Shown here piece by piece: positions 1 through 12,640 of a stretch of 64,000 nt of DNA (position 1 is its first letter; each line of letters starts with the position of its first letter). This stretch comes from Cepaea nemoralis (Eukaryota; Mollusca; Gastropoda; Stylommatophora; Helicidae): positions 1 through 64,000 of the forward strand of contig JACEFZ010005140.1 of the NCBI GenBank assembly GCA_014155875.1, in the 5' to 3' direction. The notes under the pieces are model-generated. The model was not told the origin of the DNA, searched no databases, and worked only from the letters and a program-made list of their open reading frames with translations. A program made the position numbers and the translations under genes.

Positions 1-517
1 CCTAGACAGCATACAAATTGAAATATATGGTTGCCGACAGGGATTCGATCCTGTCATCTTCAAATGAGGACAGCGCCTCAACAAGTGAACTTCGACACGT
101 GACCATCAAGACACCCCTAAAAAAAGAGGGTGCCTTTATCAGCCATGTTCATTACCTGCATGAACACACAACTACAGAATGTTGACTAATTCGAATCTAA
201 CCATCCATATACATAGCACCATAGGTCTCAGAATGTTATATTAACCATTAACCCTGCATAAGTCAAATAACAAACACACAAACACATCGTACCGTAATAC
301 TGTGTCCATTATATTCACGAACATGTAAAGAAGAGAAATGAATTGGTCGCTTCCAATGTTGTACACGTATTGCACAGAATTATCAGTTGGGGAACCCTTT
401 AAAGCCACTAAGACAGCTCATAAAAAAACACTTGTATTCTTTGGCATTCATGGAAGAAGAAGAAAGAAGACGGAAGGTGTAGGCGTGGAGCTATATCATA
501 TCTCACCCATGACGTCA
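1..517. other. no recognisable gene
   Basis: Unique-looking AT-rich sequence. Positions 30-60 contain a tRNA-like B-box (GGGATTCGATCC) that probably marks an old SINE head. The open frame at 338-541 has no recognisable features and is not called. Confidence 0.4.
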
Positions 518-990
518 TTGACTGGTACCTTGCCTTCTTGATAGTCGATAGTTTGTAAAATAAAATTACACAATTCCATATCGCTCAGCCTGCGATAAGT
601 TTGGGGACCACATGTTGCCCATGCAGCATGATCCCTCTCTCGGTCTGCCTAGTTTACTTCAGAGGAAAGGTAACAAACACAAAGAGATCTGGACCAAGAT
701 TAGAAAAGCAATGCTCTAACTGTCCGCCTGTCGTAACTTTCAACATAGACAGTTGCCGACTAGGGCTTACGGTCTGGTCTGCCATGCCATGACATTTAGT
801 CTTTAGGATGCATTTCGTCGCACCAGCATAAGGCTTGTACCCTCCAAATTGCGCTCCTCCGCCCGAAGCCTTTGGCATAATGTGGTATCGGGTTTGGTAA
901 GCTCCGACTAACATTCGGCGCTAACAGAGAGCAGGTAGCATCATTTTACTGTCATACGGTAGCTCAGTCATATCTGACTAAGACCTAACT
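518..990 (+). repeat. interspersed repeat family A, full copy
   Basis: This roughly 480-bp repeat starts GACTGGTACCTTGCC and ends near GTAGCTCAGTCATATCTG. Related copies lie at 11016-11515 (+, near full length), 8378-8510 (+, 5' part), 28350-28590 (+, 3' part), 2278-2490 (-, 3' part) and 3750-3830 (-, 5' part). No coding capacity is recognisable. It may be the untranslated end of a larger transposon or a SINE-like unit. Confidence 0.75.
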
Positions 991-2277
991 TAGTGACGTC
1001 ATTAGCGTACAACAAACGAATAGCTAGTTACCTGTGAAGTGACGAAGTCAGAAGGCCAGCCGTAGTTTAAACTGAGGGCATCAGGATCGAGTTCGGTAAA
1101 GCACCATCTCACACAGTCGTTGGTTTCCTCTCCGTCTATGCCTGTGGGGTGCCTTGGGACACTAGACTGATGTTTGTGAACTTCCTTGGGCGATGTCATC
1201 CTGGTTCCTGTGAAAGGTCATAAAAAGGATATGCTTCGTTTAAGTCATGTCGTGTCGGTCATTCAGTTCGAATATATGTAACAGTCTTTTTTTTTTTAAA
1301 TATGTGGCTCTAACAATAGTGTCTACATTTCCAAACTTTTCTGACAATGTGTTGGAATACTTTTTCTACCCGTATCATTCTTTTCATGATGAGATAAAAC
1401 TACGTCGTATTTCTCGAAAATTCATCGTTCTTTCAATCATTATGATGTGTATTGTTTCTTTTCTTTTTTTTGTAGTCTGTGTTTCTTAGCCATATCAGAC
1501 AGCTATGGGGATACAAGGATTGGAACAAAGTCACCCCGAAATAACCACCACCACCACCACCACCACCACCACCACCACCAACAACAACAACACCAACAAC
1601 AACAACAGGACGGCTCTGTAAATGCTTACTTACTGCTGAATTGAAGAATCGTCAACACTGCATTCAGGACCTACACACATGCCCCATGCCTTTTTTTAAA
1701 AGCCACCATAGAATTCACATGCTGACTATTCCAGTAACAATTTGATTCAAACGCCACCTGGTTTTTCCTCTACGCTTTGAATATCATGCAGATCCTCAGC
1801 TCACTCACTCCCTTCTGAGCCAGTTTTTCCCGATATGTACATTATGTCCCTTGAGCTGCATTCTCCAACCGATTCCAGAAAGTCTCCACAACACCATCTT
1901 ATCAAAATTATCAAAAAGTAGCTTCTCGTAAAGAAGAGCAGCAGCAGCAGCAGCTAAATATCAGCCTATTCATTGATCCACACATCAATATGTCCTGGGT
2001 TGAATATCCATGATATGCTGACAGACTCGGTCCTGTATAACAATGCTAGCCACTCCATCTAGTACGTGCCGATTTTTATTTTCCTAAGCATACTAAGTCC
2101 GTTACAATCACAACATGTAGTGATATACTGCCTTTTGACAACCAGAAGGCTACCGTCACAACTTCAAATTCCATTCTCGTGCTGTAGTTTGTAGCGGTCT
2201 TTTTTATTTATTTATTTTTTTACACAGTGTCCATTTGTCGTTGTAATAAAACTCCACTTAATATTTTTTTTACATAT
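991..2277. other. intergenic, with (CAC)n/(CAA)n microsatellite
   Basis: No gene is recognised. A (CAC)n tract followed by (CAA)n lies at about 1543-1608, and short T-rich runs and a (AGC)n stretch lie near 1940. The histidine- and glutamine-rich open frame over the microsatellite is a by-product of the triplet repeat. Confidence 0.6.
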
Positions 2278-2490
2278 ATGACTGGGCTACCGTATGACAG
2301 TAGACGGTACTACCTGCTTTCTATTAGCACCGAATGTTGGACGGCCCTCACCAAACCGACACCCCACATTGTGGCAGCGGCTTCTTCGGAGGAACGCAAT
2401 TGGGAGGGTACAAGCTTTACCCTAGAGTGAGGAAATGCAACCTACAGACTAAGTGTCATGGTCAGCAACTAGTCTATGATACAAGCTCCG
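2278..2490 (-). repeat. repeat family A, partial
   Basis: The reverse complement matches the 3' half of the 518-990 repeat, including the GAGGAACGCAATTGGGAGGG-like block and the CCGAATGTTGG start. Confidence 0.65.
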
Positions 2491-2669
2491 ACAGGCGGAT
2501 AATTAGAGCATTACTTAGCTGATCCAGCAGCTTCTGTAGCTTGTATGGTTCCAGGAATGTTGGCGTTACCTTTCCTCTGGAGTAAACTAGGCAGACCAAG
2601 AGGGGGATCATAATGCATGGGCATGACACCGTCTCTAAATACAGCACAGATTTCGTGCTATCGAGAGGT

Positions 2670-3475
2670 CATCATCATTAAGTGCCCTGCCAGCTGGCGT
2701 AGGCGTTCATGGCTCTCCACAGATCTCGGTCTTTGGCTTTCTGGATCAACTCTGCTGCTGATATTCCTCCGTGCCACCGTCTCAATACAACCAGCATCAT
2801 TTCTCTTGGTCTGCCTCTGCCTCTCTTCCCCTCAATCTTTCCAGTTGTCACGATGTTCTCCAATGCCTCTCTTCTCATTACATGACCAAAGAAAGCTGTT
2901 TGTCTCTTCTTATTGTTTGTATATAGTGTTCTAGTTTCATTAGTCTGTTTCAGGCAGTCGCTGTTAGTTACTCTGGCAGTCCAAGGAATTCGCAACATTC
3001 GTCTCATGAACAACATCTCTGTTGCTTCTAATTTCTTCTTAATTTGTTCATTTACATTCCAAGATTCACTGCCACACAGCAAAACTAGTTCTACTTAGCA
3101 TTTCAGAACTCTCTTTCCTACACTCAGTGATAGTGACCTATTGCACAAAATACTCTTCATTTTCTGAAATGCGGCCTTTCCTTGTCCTATTCTGCTCTTA
3201 ATCTCTGTTGTACATCTTCCATCTGATGTTATAAATGCCCCTAGGTATCTAAAATTATCCACTTGGTTAAGAATTTTTCCTTCTATTTCTATGTCACATT
3301 TTGGTGTCACCATTTTCTTTGATATCACCATTGTTACTGTTTTCTTGATATTCAAGGAGAGTCCTTTCCTTGCACTCGCTGTTACTACAGTGTCCAACAA
3401 TTGTTGTAGGTCCGTTGATTTATCTGCCACCAATACTGTGTCATCTGCATAGCGTATATTATTTATATTATAACC
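2670..3475 (-). pseudogene. non-LTR retrotransposon RT, C-terminal fragment
   Basis: Reading the minus strand, 3433-3095 and then 3082-2678 encode the end of a reverse transcriptase: a segment with LGAFITSDGRCTTEI, then GSESWNVNEQIKKKLEATEM, and the terminal FFGHVMRRE...GRGRPRE block typical of invertebrate LINEs of this type. The two pieces are separated by a stop or frameshift. The catalytic YADD region is missing. The 3' end runs into a short TGATGATGA-type tail at about 2670, as expected for a 5'-truncated LINE insertion. A closer-to-intact relative lies at 34132-34945. Dead copy, with no function inferred. Confidence 0.88.
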
Positions 3476-4517
3476 TCCAACTAGTAATCAGCAAACAAAT
3501 AAAAAAAAACACACACCACTGTGTGGCTAACACAGCTCTGAGGACCGAGTATCCACCCGAATAAGTGGACAACTATGCAGCTGAGCAGAGCAGGGCACTC
3601 ACTTGTCCTGAAAGTCGGAAATGGCTGTCAAAGGTAGAGGTAAAAGACCACCATGTGGATGTGGAAGGCAAGGGGAAACCACCACATTAACTTCCCAAGA
3701 CTTCATGGCAAAACATATATCAGAGTTAGTGAACGACGTTAATGGCTGTCTTAGGACATCCTCGTCCGGAATCGAGAGGTATAACTCCATTTTACAAACT
3801 ATCGTTTATCAAGACGGCAAGGTGCTAGTCATTCGTGTTACCATTTACCACAGACCCGATAGTGTATATATTTATATCGCCAAAGTATGAGTTGTCTTCC
3901 GTCAGTTGTTTACTTCTGTAACACCCTGGCTCATTCTCGTAACCCTGTGCCCGATGTAAATATGACTTTATACAATGCTTCATTATTAGGGGGCACCATG
4001 GACCATGAACAATTCCACCCACCTGACTGATTGTGTCTTCAATCCGAGCCGCCCAAGACCAGTCTTTCTATATCACCATGGACCATGAACAATTCCACCC
4101 ACCTGACTGAATGTGTCTTCAATCCGAGCCGCCCAAAACCTGCCTCTCTTTAACATATATCTCTCACTGTATCTTCTAAAGCTTCGTGCAGGGAATCCTC
4201 TCCGCCTGCTGTGATCCCAGTGAAGGATGTGGCCTGGAGCACCATGTCCCTGCCATGCAAGGATGGCAGTGTCAGTATATGTTGCACACATATGATAGCT
4301 GTGTTCTGTGTACAACCGAGACTGACTCGCCTGGCTTCACTGTTTGCGTTCCAGCTCCACCAGCTGCTATGAGATATTGCCAACATTCCGAGACCATACT
4401 CAATCACCGCAGCATCAGATGCTGATCAACTGGACGGCGATAAAGGTGTTTATGAACAAGATGTCTTCATAGGAATAGTCCATCATTCATCTAAACACAC
4501 ATCTTTATAATCAATCA
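3476..4517. other. no recognised gene; short 80-bp tandem duplication
   Basis: An 80-bp unit beginning CACCATGGACCATGAACAA occurs at 3994-4073 and again at 4074-4150. A piece of repeat family A lies on the minus strand at 3750-3830. The stretch 4150-4430 is open on both strands but matches nothing I recognise. Confidence 0.5.
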
Positions 4518-4855
4518 GTGGAACGCAGAAGTGTTTCCAAGGCACCAGGGCCGGGTTATATACTGGCCAAGACCTACTGACGCGTCTTCGTCAAGCGTCC
4601 TGGGCAACAGGTCCCCCGAAGGCTAAAGTCAGTAGGATCGCCGATTCCTCCGAAGTCGGAGAGTGTCTGCCTGTACGGCGAGGACCCACCAGACTGCACA
4701 CGAATAAGCCAGACAATGGACAACGGATACTCACGCAAACCTCAGGTCCTGTATGACATCACACTGATGTTGGACAACAGGATGTCTTCATCCGACATAC
4801 AGGACTTCACGCTGGAGTTCACAGCCAGCGATAACAAGCAAGCAAGCAAGCATAA
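4518..4855 (+). repeat. interspersed repeat family B with (AAGC)n tail
   Basis: This roughly 340-bp unit is closely matched at 44879-45228 (shared CCAAGGCACCAGGGCCGGG and GCCGATTCCTCCGAAGTCGG blocks). Both copies end in tandem AAGC units. A simple-repeat 3' tail suggests mobilisation by LINE machinery. The product is unknown. Confidence 0.75.
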
Positions 4856-4984
4856 TCAATCAGTGTTGATTGGCACTAACAGAAGATGCACAAGATAATA
4901 GATAATGGAAGAGACGCCGGACTATGAAAAGATCATAAACTGTCCACACGCACACACTTACCCACCCACACACTCAAACGCAGA

Positions 4985-4994
4985 TCCACCCACC

Positions 4995-5043
<49 letters not shown>

Positions 5044-5060
5044 CCAGCCACACACACAAG
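4985..5060. repeat. (CA)n microsatellite with CCCA lead-in
   Basis: CCCACCCA units pass into about 20 CA dinucleotides. Confidence 0.95.
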
Positions 5061-6140
5061 TGCGCGCGAGCACACGCAATGCTGATAAGCGCTTACTAAT
5101 TTATTCTCATGTTAGATAATAGCTCATACAGTTAAATGTCTTTACTGGTATGTCTAAAGTGGGAAATAAAGCAAGGACAGAGACGTAAATATCAAAATAT
5201 GTGTTTGTTTTCATCCTCACCTGGTTCCATGTTTTTGAATACTTTACTTCATCACTTCCGGAAAAGGCTATCCGTCTGCCAATCTTGCCAAATTATACAC
5301 TGTTTTCCGTTTTTGAACATTGAGCACCATGTTAACTTCACGCACACTACTAATCCAAGAAATGCGTTGAAATAATGGAACAACTGTTAATATTCCTTAC
5401 GCATTCGTAATATATATCTCTATAAAACAGGGACATATAGTTTCTGCAGCTTCTTTGTCTCAAGGCTGAGATGGTAATTGATAAGACACAAAGAAAAACA
5501 AATGTCTTCCCGAATGCAAAATCAAAGTGAATGGAGCTAATCTGAAACAAGTCAATGTATTTAAGTATTTGGATACTTTAATAACATCAAAGGTAGAATA
5601 TCTTAAGGATAAGTAGAATTTCACACGATGAAGAATATTCTCTTCAATGTGTATATGTTAATCGAAATGAGGGAGTGTTCTTTATAGATATCTTGAGCTA
5701 ATCCTGTTGTATAGTCGCTGCGGTGGTAATGTGTTCAAATTCCTGACGAGGTGGATTATTTGTTTTAAAAACTGATCTAAGCTCCCAGCAAAAAAAAAAA
5801 AAAACTAAAGTATTACAGAACCCGAACTCAGTAGCTCCAGCAACGACCCCCAGGGGATCTCCGAAACAAACTTCACCCGTGAACAGAATGATCAGTCAGA
5901 TAACAAACCCACCCCCCTCAGGGTGGCTAGACCGACATCTTCACTACTTCGCCACCGAACACCCCCTCCACTTTCCCACCCTTAACTCCCTCCCATAATA
6001 AGTGGCTTTATGTAGCTCTTAAAAAGTCTCTTTCTGTATCGACAAAAAATGTATTGCGTAAATAAATATTCGGCATGTTATTGAAAGCTAACGCTTTTCA
6101 TAGAAATATAACATATCATTTCATAGACGGATAATGAAAG
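5061..6140. other. no recognised gene; SINE fragment
   Basis: Mostly unique AT-rich DNA. On the minus strand at about 5825-5990 lies a piece of tRNA-like SINE family D (the GTAGCTCCAGCAACGACCCC block, also at 28205-28350 and 36310-36410). Confidence 0.5.
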
Positions 6141-6144
6141 TGTC

Positions 6145-6345
6145 AGTTACAGCTATCACAAGGCGACATGGTTGTAAACGGGAGCTTGCTCGGGTTTCTT
6201 GTTCTTCTGCGCTCGTCCAGAATGTTGTTTTAGACGTAATTGCGTTGTGCCTGTTTACAGCAGAGCTGCGATATTTGAATCTTTCGGCCGACACATCCGA
6301 CTTCTTCAGGCATTTGTTAGCCTGGTTACCTTCCCGGGTTTGCTT
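6145..6345 (-). repeat. interspersed repeat family E
   Basis: The minus strand reads CCCGGGAAGGTAACC, then CAAATGCC..GAAGTCGGATGTGTCGGCC, and later GCACAACGCAATTACGTC. Other copies are at 10798-10935 (+) and 11570-11728 (+). It is a unit of about 150 to 190 bp, probably a SINE or MITE. No termini with target duplications were identified. Confidence 0.65.
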
Positions 6346-6714
6346 GGGTTTGAGCGTAGGCCTTTCAGAAATCATTGGCAAACTACTGAGCGTGAAACTG
6401 CCAGAAAATCATAAACAAGTATTACTAGCTGGGGTTTTTTGCGACGTCCTGTAAAGGATGAGCTCCCATAACAAATGGCTTTTTGTTCCTCTTAAATAGT
6501 CTCCTAATAACCTTAATTGACAAAGATGTGCTGCGTAAATATTCGGCACCTTGTTAAAAGCTAGGGTTGATTGTGGCGTCCTGTACACGATGAGCCAGTA
6601 ACTTTAATAACTCTTAAATAATCTTTCTCTAAGTTTGACTGACACAGATTACTTGCTGAAATATTCATCGATTATACTTTTCACAGACATAAATAACTTT
6701 TTTTTTAAATGTTG

Positions 6715-6935
6715 CATATCCCTTACATGACGTTGCAGTCAACACCAGCATTTTTCAGTTGCTGATGATGTACTTGGCAAGATTACGCTCAGTAGTTTGC
6801 TATTGCTTTCTGAGCGACCGGCTCACATACCCCAGTAAGTTACCAGCGCGGCGCGAACCGCTGCCGATTCTCGCGCAGCTGCGTTACTCACGAGAATATA
6901 CGGGATAACGCAGAAAGACGTTAACCCTTAGGCCA
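6715..6935 (-). repeat. SINE family C (tRNA-derived)
   Basis: This is the commonest SINE in the window. On its coding strand it has a tRNA-like head (a TGGCTTAGAGGTTAG-type A box and a GGTTCGAATC-type B box), a body with GAAAGCAATGGCAAACTACTGA, and a tail ending CGTCCTGTAAAGGATATGCAA. This copy lies on the minus strand. Other copies: 7835-7985 (-), 29420-29655 (+), 31450-31630 (-), 36470-36720 (-), 36770-36935 (+), 39345-39570 (-), 41060-41260 (+), 41735-41860 (-), 42000-42130 (-), 43955-44120 (-), 46425-46630 (-), 55990-56200 (-), 57280-57512 (+) and 63035-63275 (-). Confidence 0.85.
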
Positions 6936-6949
6936 GGGATACCGGCATA

Positions 6950-7250
6950 AATACGTACATAGGTACATATATTAACTGCCTATCACATAAACTGTACATA
7001 GATAAATAAGTATATTGATTAATAAATTTATAGATAAATAAACTAACTGCCTATCACATAAATAAACAAGTACACAGGTAAATATGTACATAAATAAATA
7101 AGTACATAAATAAATATGTACATAGGTAAATAAGTATATATATATAAATACATAGGTAAATAAACTAACTGCCTATCACCGAAATAAATAAGTACAAATA
7201 TAAATAAGTGCATAGATAAGTAGATAAACTAACTGCCTATCACATCAAAC
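6950..7250. repeat. AT-rich degenerate tandem repeat
   Basis: Irregular repetition of AAATAAGTACATA-like units, with AACTAACTGCCTATCAC recurring four times at intervals of about 60 to 120 bp. Confidence 0.8.
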
Positions 7251-7676
7251 ATAACGCGACGGAATGATAACAAGAGGCTCAGTGTTGATCTGAAAACCAA
7301 CTCACTCACGACTACGGACAAACCAGTTAACGGCTCCCGACAACTCCGGGGCACTATTTGCACGCTGTCTGCCCCCGCATGCCATCTGCTCTCTGCCGCG
7401 AAATGATGCAGCCCCATTCAATCCTGGCCCGCGCGGTCCCAGGCACGCCAGCAATCATCAGCTGATCAATATAAACTGTGGTTAGCTGATTACACGGTTC
7501 TGCTGCTGCTGGATCCATATCTGCGGCTAAGGGGTAATGAACGAAGTTTCACAATCCCGACCTACCTTGTTCGAAGTCAGTCGCAGCCCATTTGAGAAGC
7601 AGACCGCTTTGCTTTGATTTTCACAATGTTATGAGCGTCGTCGTTCAGAAAAAAAATGGTTATAATTGTTATAGTG

Positions 7677-7835
7677 ATCAGCATGACCGAATGGATAAGA
7701 GCTACCGTTCTTAAACACCCGGGGTGCTGATGCCGAGGGAGCGGGTTCAACTCCTAACACCGGCCAGTTGGACTAAAATGTTGACTTCTCGTCCATGACT
7801 TGGCGATATAAATTACAAGTTAGTTACTTGCAATA
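7677..7835 (+). repeat. SINE family S2 (tRNA-derived)
   Basis: The head reads like a tRNA, with an ATGGATAAGAGCTACCG A-box region and a GCGGGTTCAACTCC B box, followed by ACCGGCCAGTTGGAC and GTTGACTTCTCGTCC. Other copies: 27460-27590 (-), 31070-31260 (+), 35640-35800 (-), 42670-42865 (-), 56280-56400 (+) and 61677-61940 (+). The shared body beyond the tRNA part shows that these are SINEs and not tRNA genes. Confidence 0.85.
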
Positions 7836-7988
7836 TCCTTCACATGACGTTGCAGTCAACCCCAGAATTTGTTTTGGCTGTTTGTCATTTCTTGGGAAGA
7901 TTACGTTCAGAAGTTTGCTATAGGCTAAAGCTTTCTGAACGACCAGCACTCTTACCTTTGCATGGAAACCAACAAGTACCTACTGCCT

Positions 7989-8377
<389 letters not shown>

Positions 8378-8380
<3 letters not shown>

Positions 8381-8654
8381 GACTGGTACCTTGCCGTCTT
8401 GACAGACGATAGTTTGTAACATGGAGCTATACCTCTCCATAACACACAGACTGGGCTGAATATAGAGATCATGTGTTGCCCATGCAGCATGATCCCCCGC
8501 CAGAGGGCTTTTAGGATATATATATATATGGACAGACCAGATTAGTATATGGTCAGGATACGGCCTAGAGATGGAGGAACGCTTCAGGAAGACTGGGAAA
8601 TTGCTAGAGATCCATTGCTGCCAACATCGACATCGTATGCTCCATTAGGTGAAG
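8378..8654 (+). repeat. repeat family A, 5' part, then unique DNA
   Basis: 8378-8510 matches the beginning of repeat A (GACTGGTACCTTGCCGTC). A short (TA)n run at 8518-8529 ends the match, and no gene follows. Confidence 0.6.
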
Positions 8655-8655
8655 G

Positions 8656-8982
<327 letters not shown>

Positions 8983-9269
8983 AGAAGAAGAAGAAGGAAA
9001 GAATGAGGATGAGGAAAGAAGAACAAGAAATGTCTGAAATATACGCAAGTTCACGAACCCCACCCGGTTTCCAATACTAACCTCATTAATCGTCTGTCTG
9101 CCTGCGACCTCACAGACCACTACAGCCAGTATGGTCACCAACGACCGCACAGAACACTCCAGTCAGTCTGACCACGGCTGTATCCAGCCAGATTCTGAAG
9201 ATACAATTAATGTAATGATAAGTCACTACGATGCAAACTCAGAGATAACAAGGTAAAGATATTTTCATG

Positions 9270-9350
9270 GCAAATCTCGTGGCCATAGTAACTTAGTGGT
9301 TAGTACGCTTGCCTTCCGACTCGTATTCATGCGTTCGAATCCTCATTCAG
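9270..9350 (+). repeat. tRNA-like SINE head
   Basis: TAACTTAGTGGTTAGTACG resembles an A box and GCGTTCGAATCC matches a B box at tRNA spacing. The acceptor stem does not pair convincingly, so I call it a SINE head rather than a tRNA gene. Confidence 0.45.
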
Positions 9351-9399
9351 TTCAGTTGAGGCGAGTTGAGTGTCCTGCACTCAGGAAATTCCCATGTGT

Positions 9400-9741
9400 G
9401 CTCCGTCCCTTCGTTCAACAGCCAGCGAAGAGTCATACTACTAATCAATTCCTCACCGTTATCTGATTTAAAGTCTTCCTTCTCAGCTTTGAGATTCTTC
9501 CAAAAACCCTGCCGATCGTCTGCAATCTCAACCTTTCCACATACGGGTTCTCAATCTGTTCCCCCGCATTCTCCATCTGGTTCCACCAGCACACGACCAC
9601 CTTCCACTTGTCCATAGACAATCTACCACCAAGAGGTGCATTCCCTGCCAGCCTATCAACCTGTTCATTCTCCCGCATCCCCGCATGGCCAGAGCAAAAT
9701 ACCCATACAATTCTCACAATCTGTGACCTCTGAAGCCTCAT
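9400..9741 (-). pseudogene. LINE RNase H domain fragment
   Basis: The minus-strand frame 9741-9445 encodes VWVFCSGHAGMRENEQVDRLA, the C-terminal signature of type I RNase H (GHxG, NExxDxxA). This domain occurs at the C-terminus of several non-LTR retrotransposon clades. Only about 100 residues remain and no reverse transcriptase is attached. It differs from the other LINE remnants in the window, which lack RNase H, so it comes from another family. Confidence 0.8.
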
Positions 9742-9840
9742 TCAGGCTGATTTGTAATACTTGACTTTACCTACCATGTCAGCCCCGCTTAAAACGGTTA
9801 CCATGAAATGTCATGGAAAGTACAAATATCCTGTCTTATA

Positions 9841-10515
9841 TTGACCACATCCATGGAATATCAACTGGTCTATTCAAAACCGGTGTTATATTGACCACAT
9901 CACTCATGGAATGTCCACTGGTCTATACAAAACCGGTGTTACATTGACCGCATCACCCATGGAATGTCAACTGGTCTATACAAAACCGGTGTTATATTGA
10001 CCGCATCACTCATGGAATGTCCACTGGTCTAATCAAAACCGGTGTTACATTGACCGCATCACCCATGGAATGTCAACTGATCTATATAAAACCGATGTTA
10101 CATTGACCACATCACTCATGGAATGTCCACTGGTCTATACAAAACCGGTGTTTTATTGACCACATCACCCATGGAATGTCAACTGGTCTATACAAAACCG
10201 GTGTTTTATTGACCACATCACTCATGGAATGTCAACTGGTCTATACAAAACCGGTGTTATATTGACCACATCACTCATGGAATGTCAACTGGTCTATACA
10301 AAAACGGTGTTTATATGACCACATCACTCATGGAATGTCAACTGGTCTATACAAAAACGGTGTTTTATTGACCACATCACTCATGGAATGTCAATTGGTC
10401 TATACAAAACCGGTGTTTTATTGACCACATCACTCATGGAATGTCAACTGGTCTATACAAAAACGGTGTTTTATTGACCACATCACCCATGGAATGTCAA
10501 CTGGTCTATACAAAT
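9841..10515. repeat. 53-bp minisatellite, about 13 copies
   Basis: The unit contains GACCACATCACTCATGG, GTCAACTGGTCTATAC and AAAACCGGTGTTTTATT. The period of 53 bp was measured between ACCGGTG occurrences. Variants alternate CACTCATGG with CACCCATGG. Confidence 0.95.
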
Positions 10516-11015
10516 AAGGGGCTAGCACAATATGCCCCATGTGCCTCAAGACGCTAACGGTGTTATTTTGCTGTGCCTGTACATGGCAGATACGGACGAT
10601 AGGGTGTACAACGTTAGGGTTAGGATTAGACACTCTAACCTACAGTGTAATGAGTTTAGTGATGTGTGTACTTCTTCGCCACCTCTCCTTCCTAGACAAT
10701 TTCCAGAAAATTCTAAACTTTATCCTATGCAAATTCCAGAAAATTCTAAACTTTATCTTATGCAATTTTCATAATATTATAAATTGTATCCCGTACCCCC
10801 GGGAAGGTTAACCCGGTCAACAAATGCCCGCAGAAGTCGGGTGTGTCGGCAAGAACGCAGCTCTGCTGTAAACAGGCACAACGCAATCACGTCCGAAAAA
10901 AAAACTCCGGATGAACGAAGAAGAAGAAGAAGTATCCCGTACACTGAAAGGCTGGGTCGACAACCAGAGTAGTACTGATTGGAAATAATCCTGTTACTGG
11001 AAGGAACTACCCCTA
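10516..11015. repeat. short duplication and repeat family E copy
   Basis: 10690-10775 holds two tandem copies of a TTCCAGAAAATTCTAAACTTTATCxTATGCAA unit (30 to 35 bp). 10798-10935 is a family E copy in plus orientation, ending in (GAA)n. No gene is seen. Confidence 0.6.
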
Positions 11016-11515
11016 ACTGTCTGGCACCTTGCCGACTTTACAGACGGTAGTTTGTAAAATGGAGTTATTACCTCTCCATAGCACAAAGCCTGGGCCGAGT
11101 TTAGAGATTACTGTGTTGCCCATGCAGCATGATCCCTCTTTCGGCCTGCCTAGTTTACTCCAGAGGAAAGGTAACACCAATTATTATGAAACAAGCACAA
11201 GCTGCAGAAGCTGACGGATCAGCAAAGCAATGCTTTAACTGTCGGCCTGTAGTAATCTTCCATCCTTGACCAGTTGCCGACCAAGGCTTAGGGCCTGGTC
11301 TGTCCCACCATGACATTCAGTCTGTATGTTACATTTCCCCCTGCGTCAGGGTAAGGCTTACTGCCCTCTCAAGTTGAGCTCCTCCGCCCGAAGCCGTTGG
11401 CACAATGTGTGGTGTCGGGTTTGGTGAGCGCCGTACAAAATTCGGTGCTAACAGAAAGTAGGTACTACCATCTACTGTCATAAAGTAGCTCAGTCATATC
11501 TGGCAGAGACCTGAC
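11016..11515 (+). repeat. repeat family A, near full length
   Basis: Matches 518-990 across its length with scattered substitutions and indels. Confidence 0.75.
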
Positions 11516-11569
11516 TACTGTCTTGGTAAGAGAGGGCACAAATCAATTGGCCAGCACCACATAACTAAA

Positions 11570-11728
11570 CAACCCGGGAAGGTTAACACGGTCACAAATG
11601 CCCGCATAAGTCGGATGTGTCGGCCTAACGGCGCAAGAACCCAGCTCTGCTGTAACAGGCACAACGCAATCACGTCCGAGGAAAGAAAAAAAAATTAAAA
11701 AACTCCGGATGAACGCAGAAGAAGAATA
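11570..11728 (+). repeat. repeat family E
   Basis: Second plus-strand copy, starting CCCGGGAAGGTTAAC and ending in A-rich sequence and CCGGATGAACGCAGAAGAAG. Confidence 0.65.
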
Positions 11729-12120
11729 ACTAAACAATCCAGATTTAAATCCTAAAGTGAGATGGGGACCTGTGTTTTATCTTCAATTAACATACGTCTT
11801 TGGGGTCGATCCAGCCTAGAAAAATGTGTTTTAGTGATTTCTGACAACCATCATCATACGCCATGCCGATAAGCGTTGGGTCAAGGTAAGACATTTCACA
11901 TAATCTGCAGTGTGTTGGATCACCTCTGTGTTCTTGTCTAGGTTATACCACGTGATCCCCCAGTTTTTAATCCATTTACCATCACCTTACTCTTTTCCCA
12001 TCAGTGTTGTTGGTTGTTACTAAGTTATTATGTTTATTTCACGTCAAAACGTCCCCCCCCCCCCTTACCCAATAATACAAAATAAAAAACAAACAAACAA
12101 ACAAACAAACAATCAAAAAC
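11729..12120. other. no recognised gene
   Basis: Contains a 14-base C run (about 12052-12065) and (AAAC)n near 12090. Nothing else is recognisable. Confidence 0.5.
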
Positions 12121-12640
12121 GTGACTTTTACGTCTAATTATTCTAATCAGTTTACGGTTTTAATTTGTTTCTTGGCGGAGTGTCTCAATCCTTCCATTTT
12201 ATTCATTGCATTTTACTCGGAAACCACATTTCCTCTCAGCTTATCTGTATATTGTCCATATTTCGCATGCATACAACATTATAGTTTCTATATACCACTT
12301 GAGCACCCTTTTTAACAAATAAACTTTGACAGCTTTTGTATTGGTGAGTAAGAGAAAACAAATGAAAATCCTAAAGTGATTAGAGAAATTAGACGTAGAC
12401 AGTACAATATCTTTTGGGCATGTTATGAGAAGAAATAAACTGAAGAAGTTGATGACAACTGAAAGAATGGGGAAAATAAACAAGGGGAAGACAGAGAATT
12501 AAATATCTGGATGGCTTGGCCACGCGGCATAACAGAGACACGAACACAGAGCTCATCCACGACATCAGGTGATCGTGTGAGATGGCGAAACATGACCCGC
12601 CCACGTTTATCCATATAACACATGATGACATTTTCCATCT
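12121..12640. pseudogene. two LINE RT fragments in inverted orientation
   Basis: 12121-12310 on the minus strand carries a degraded RT piece (WYIETIMLYACEIWTI, equivalent to the GYIEPILLNGCETWT block at 33698). 12380-12620 on the plus strand carries the RT C-terminus (equivalents of FGHVMRRN and the LDGLATWHGRDRNTELIH block). Both are full of stops. They belong to the same family as 33330-33985 and 41275-41730. Confidence 0.75.

Noticed and set aside
4150..4425. Overlapping open frames on both strands
   Set aside because: No domain, splice or composition support for either.
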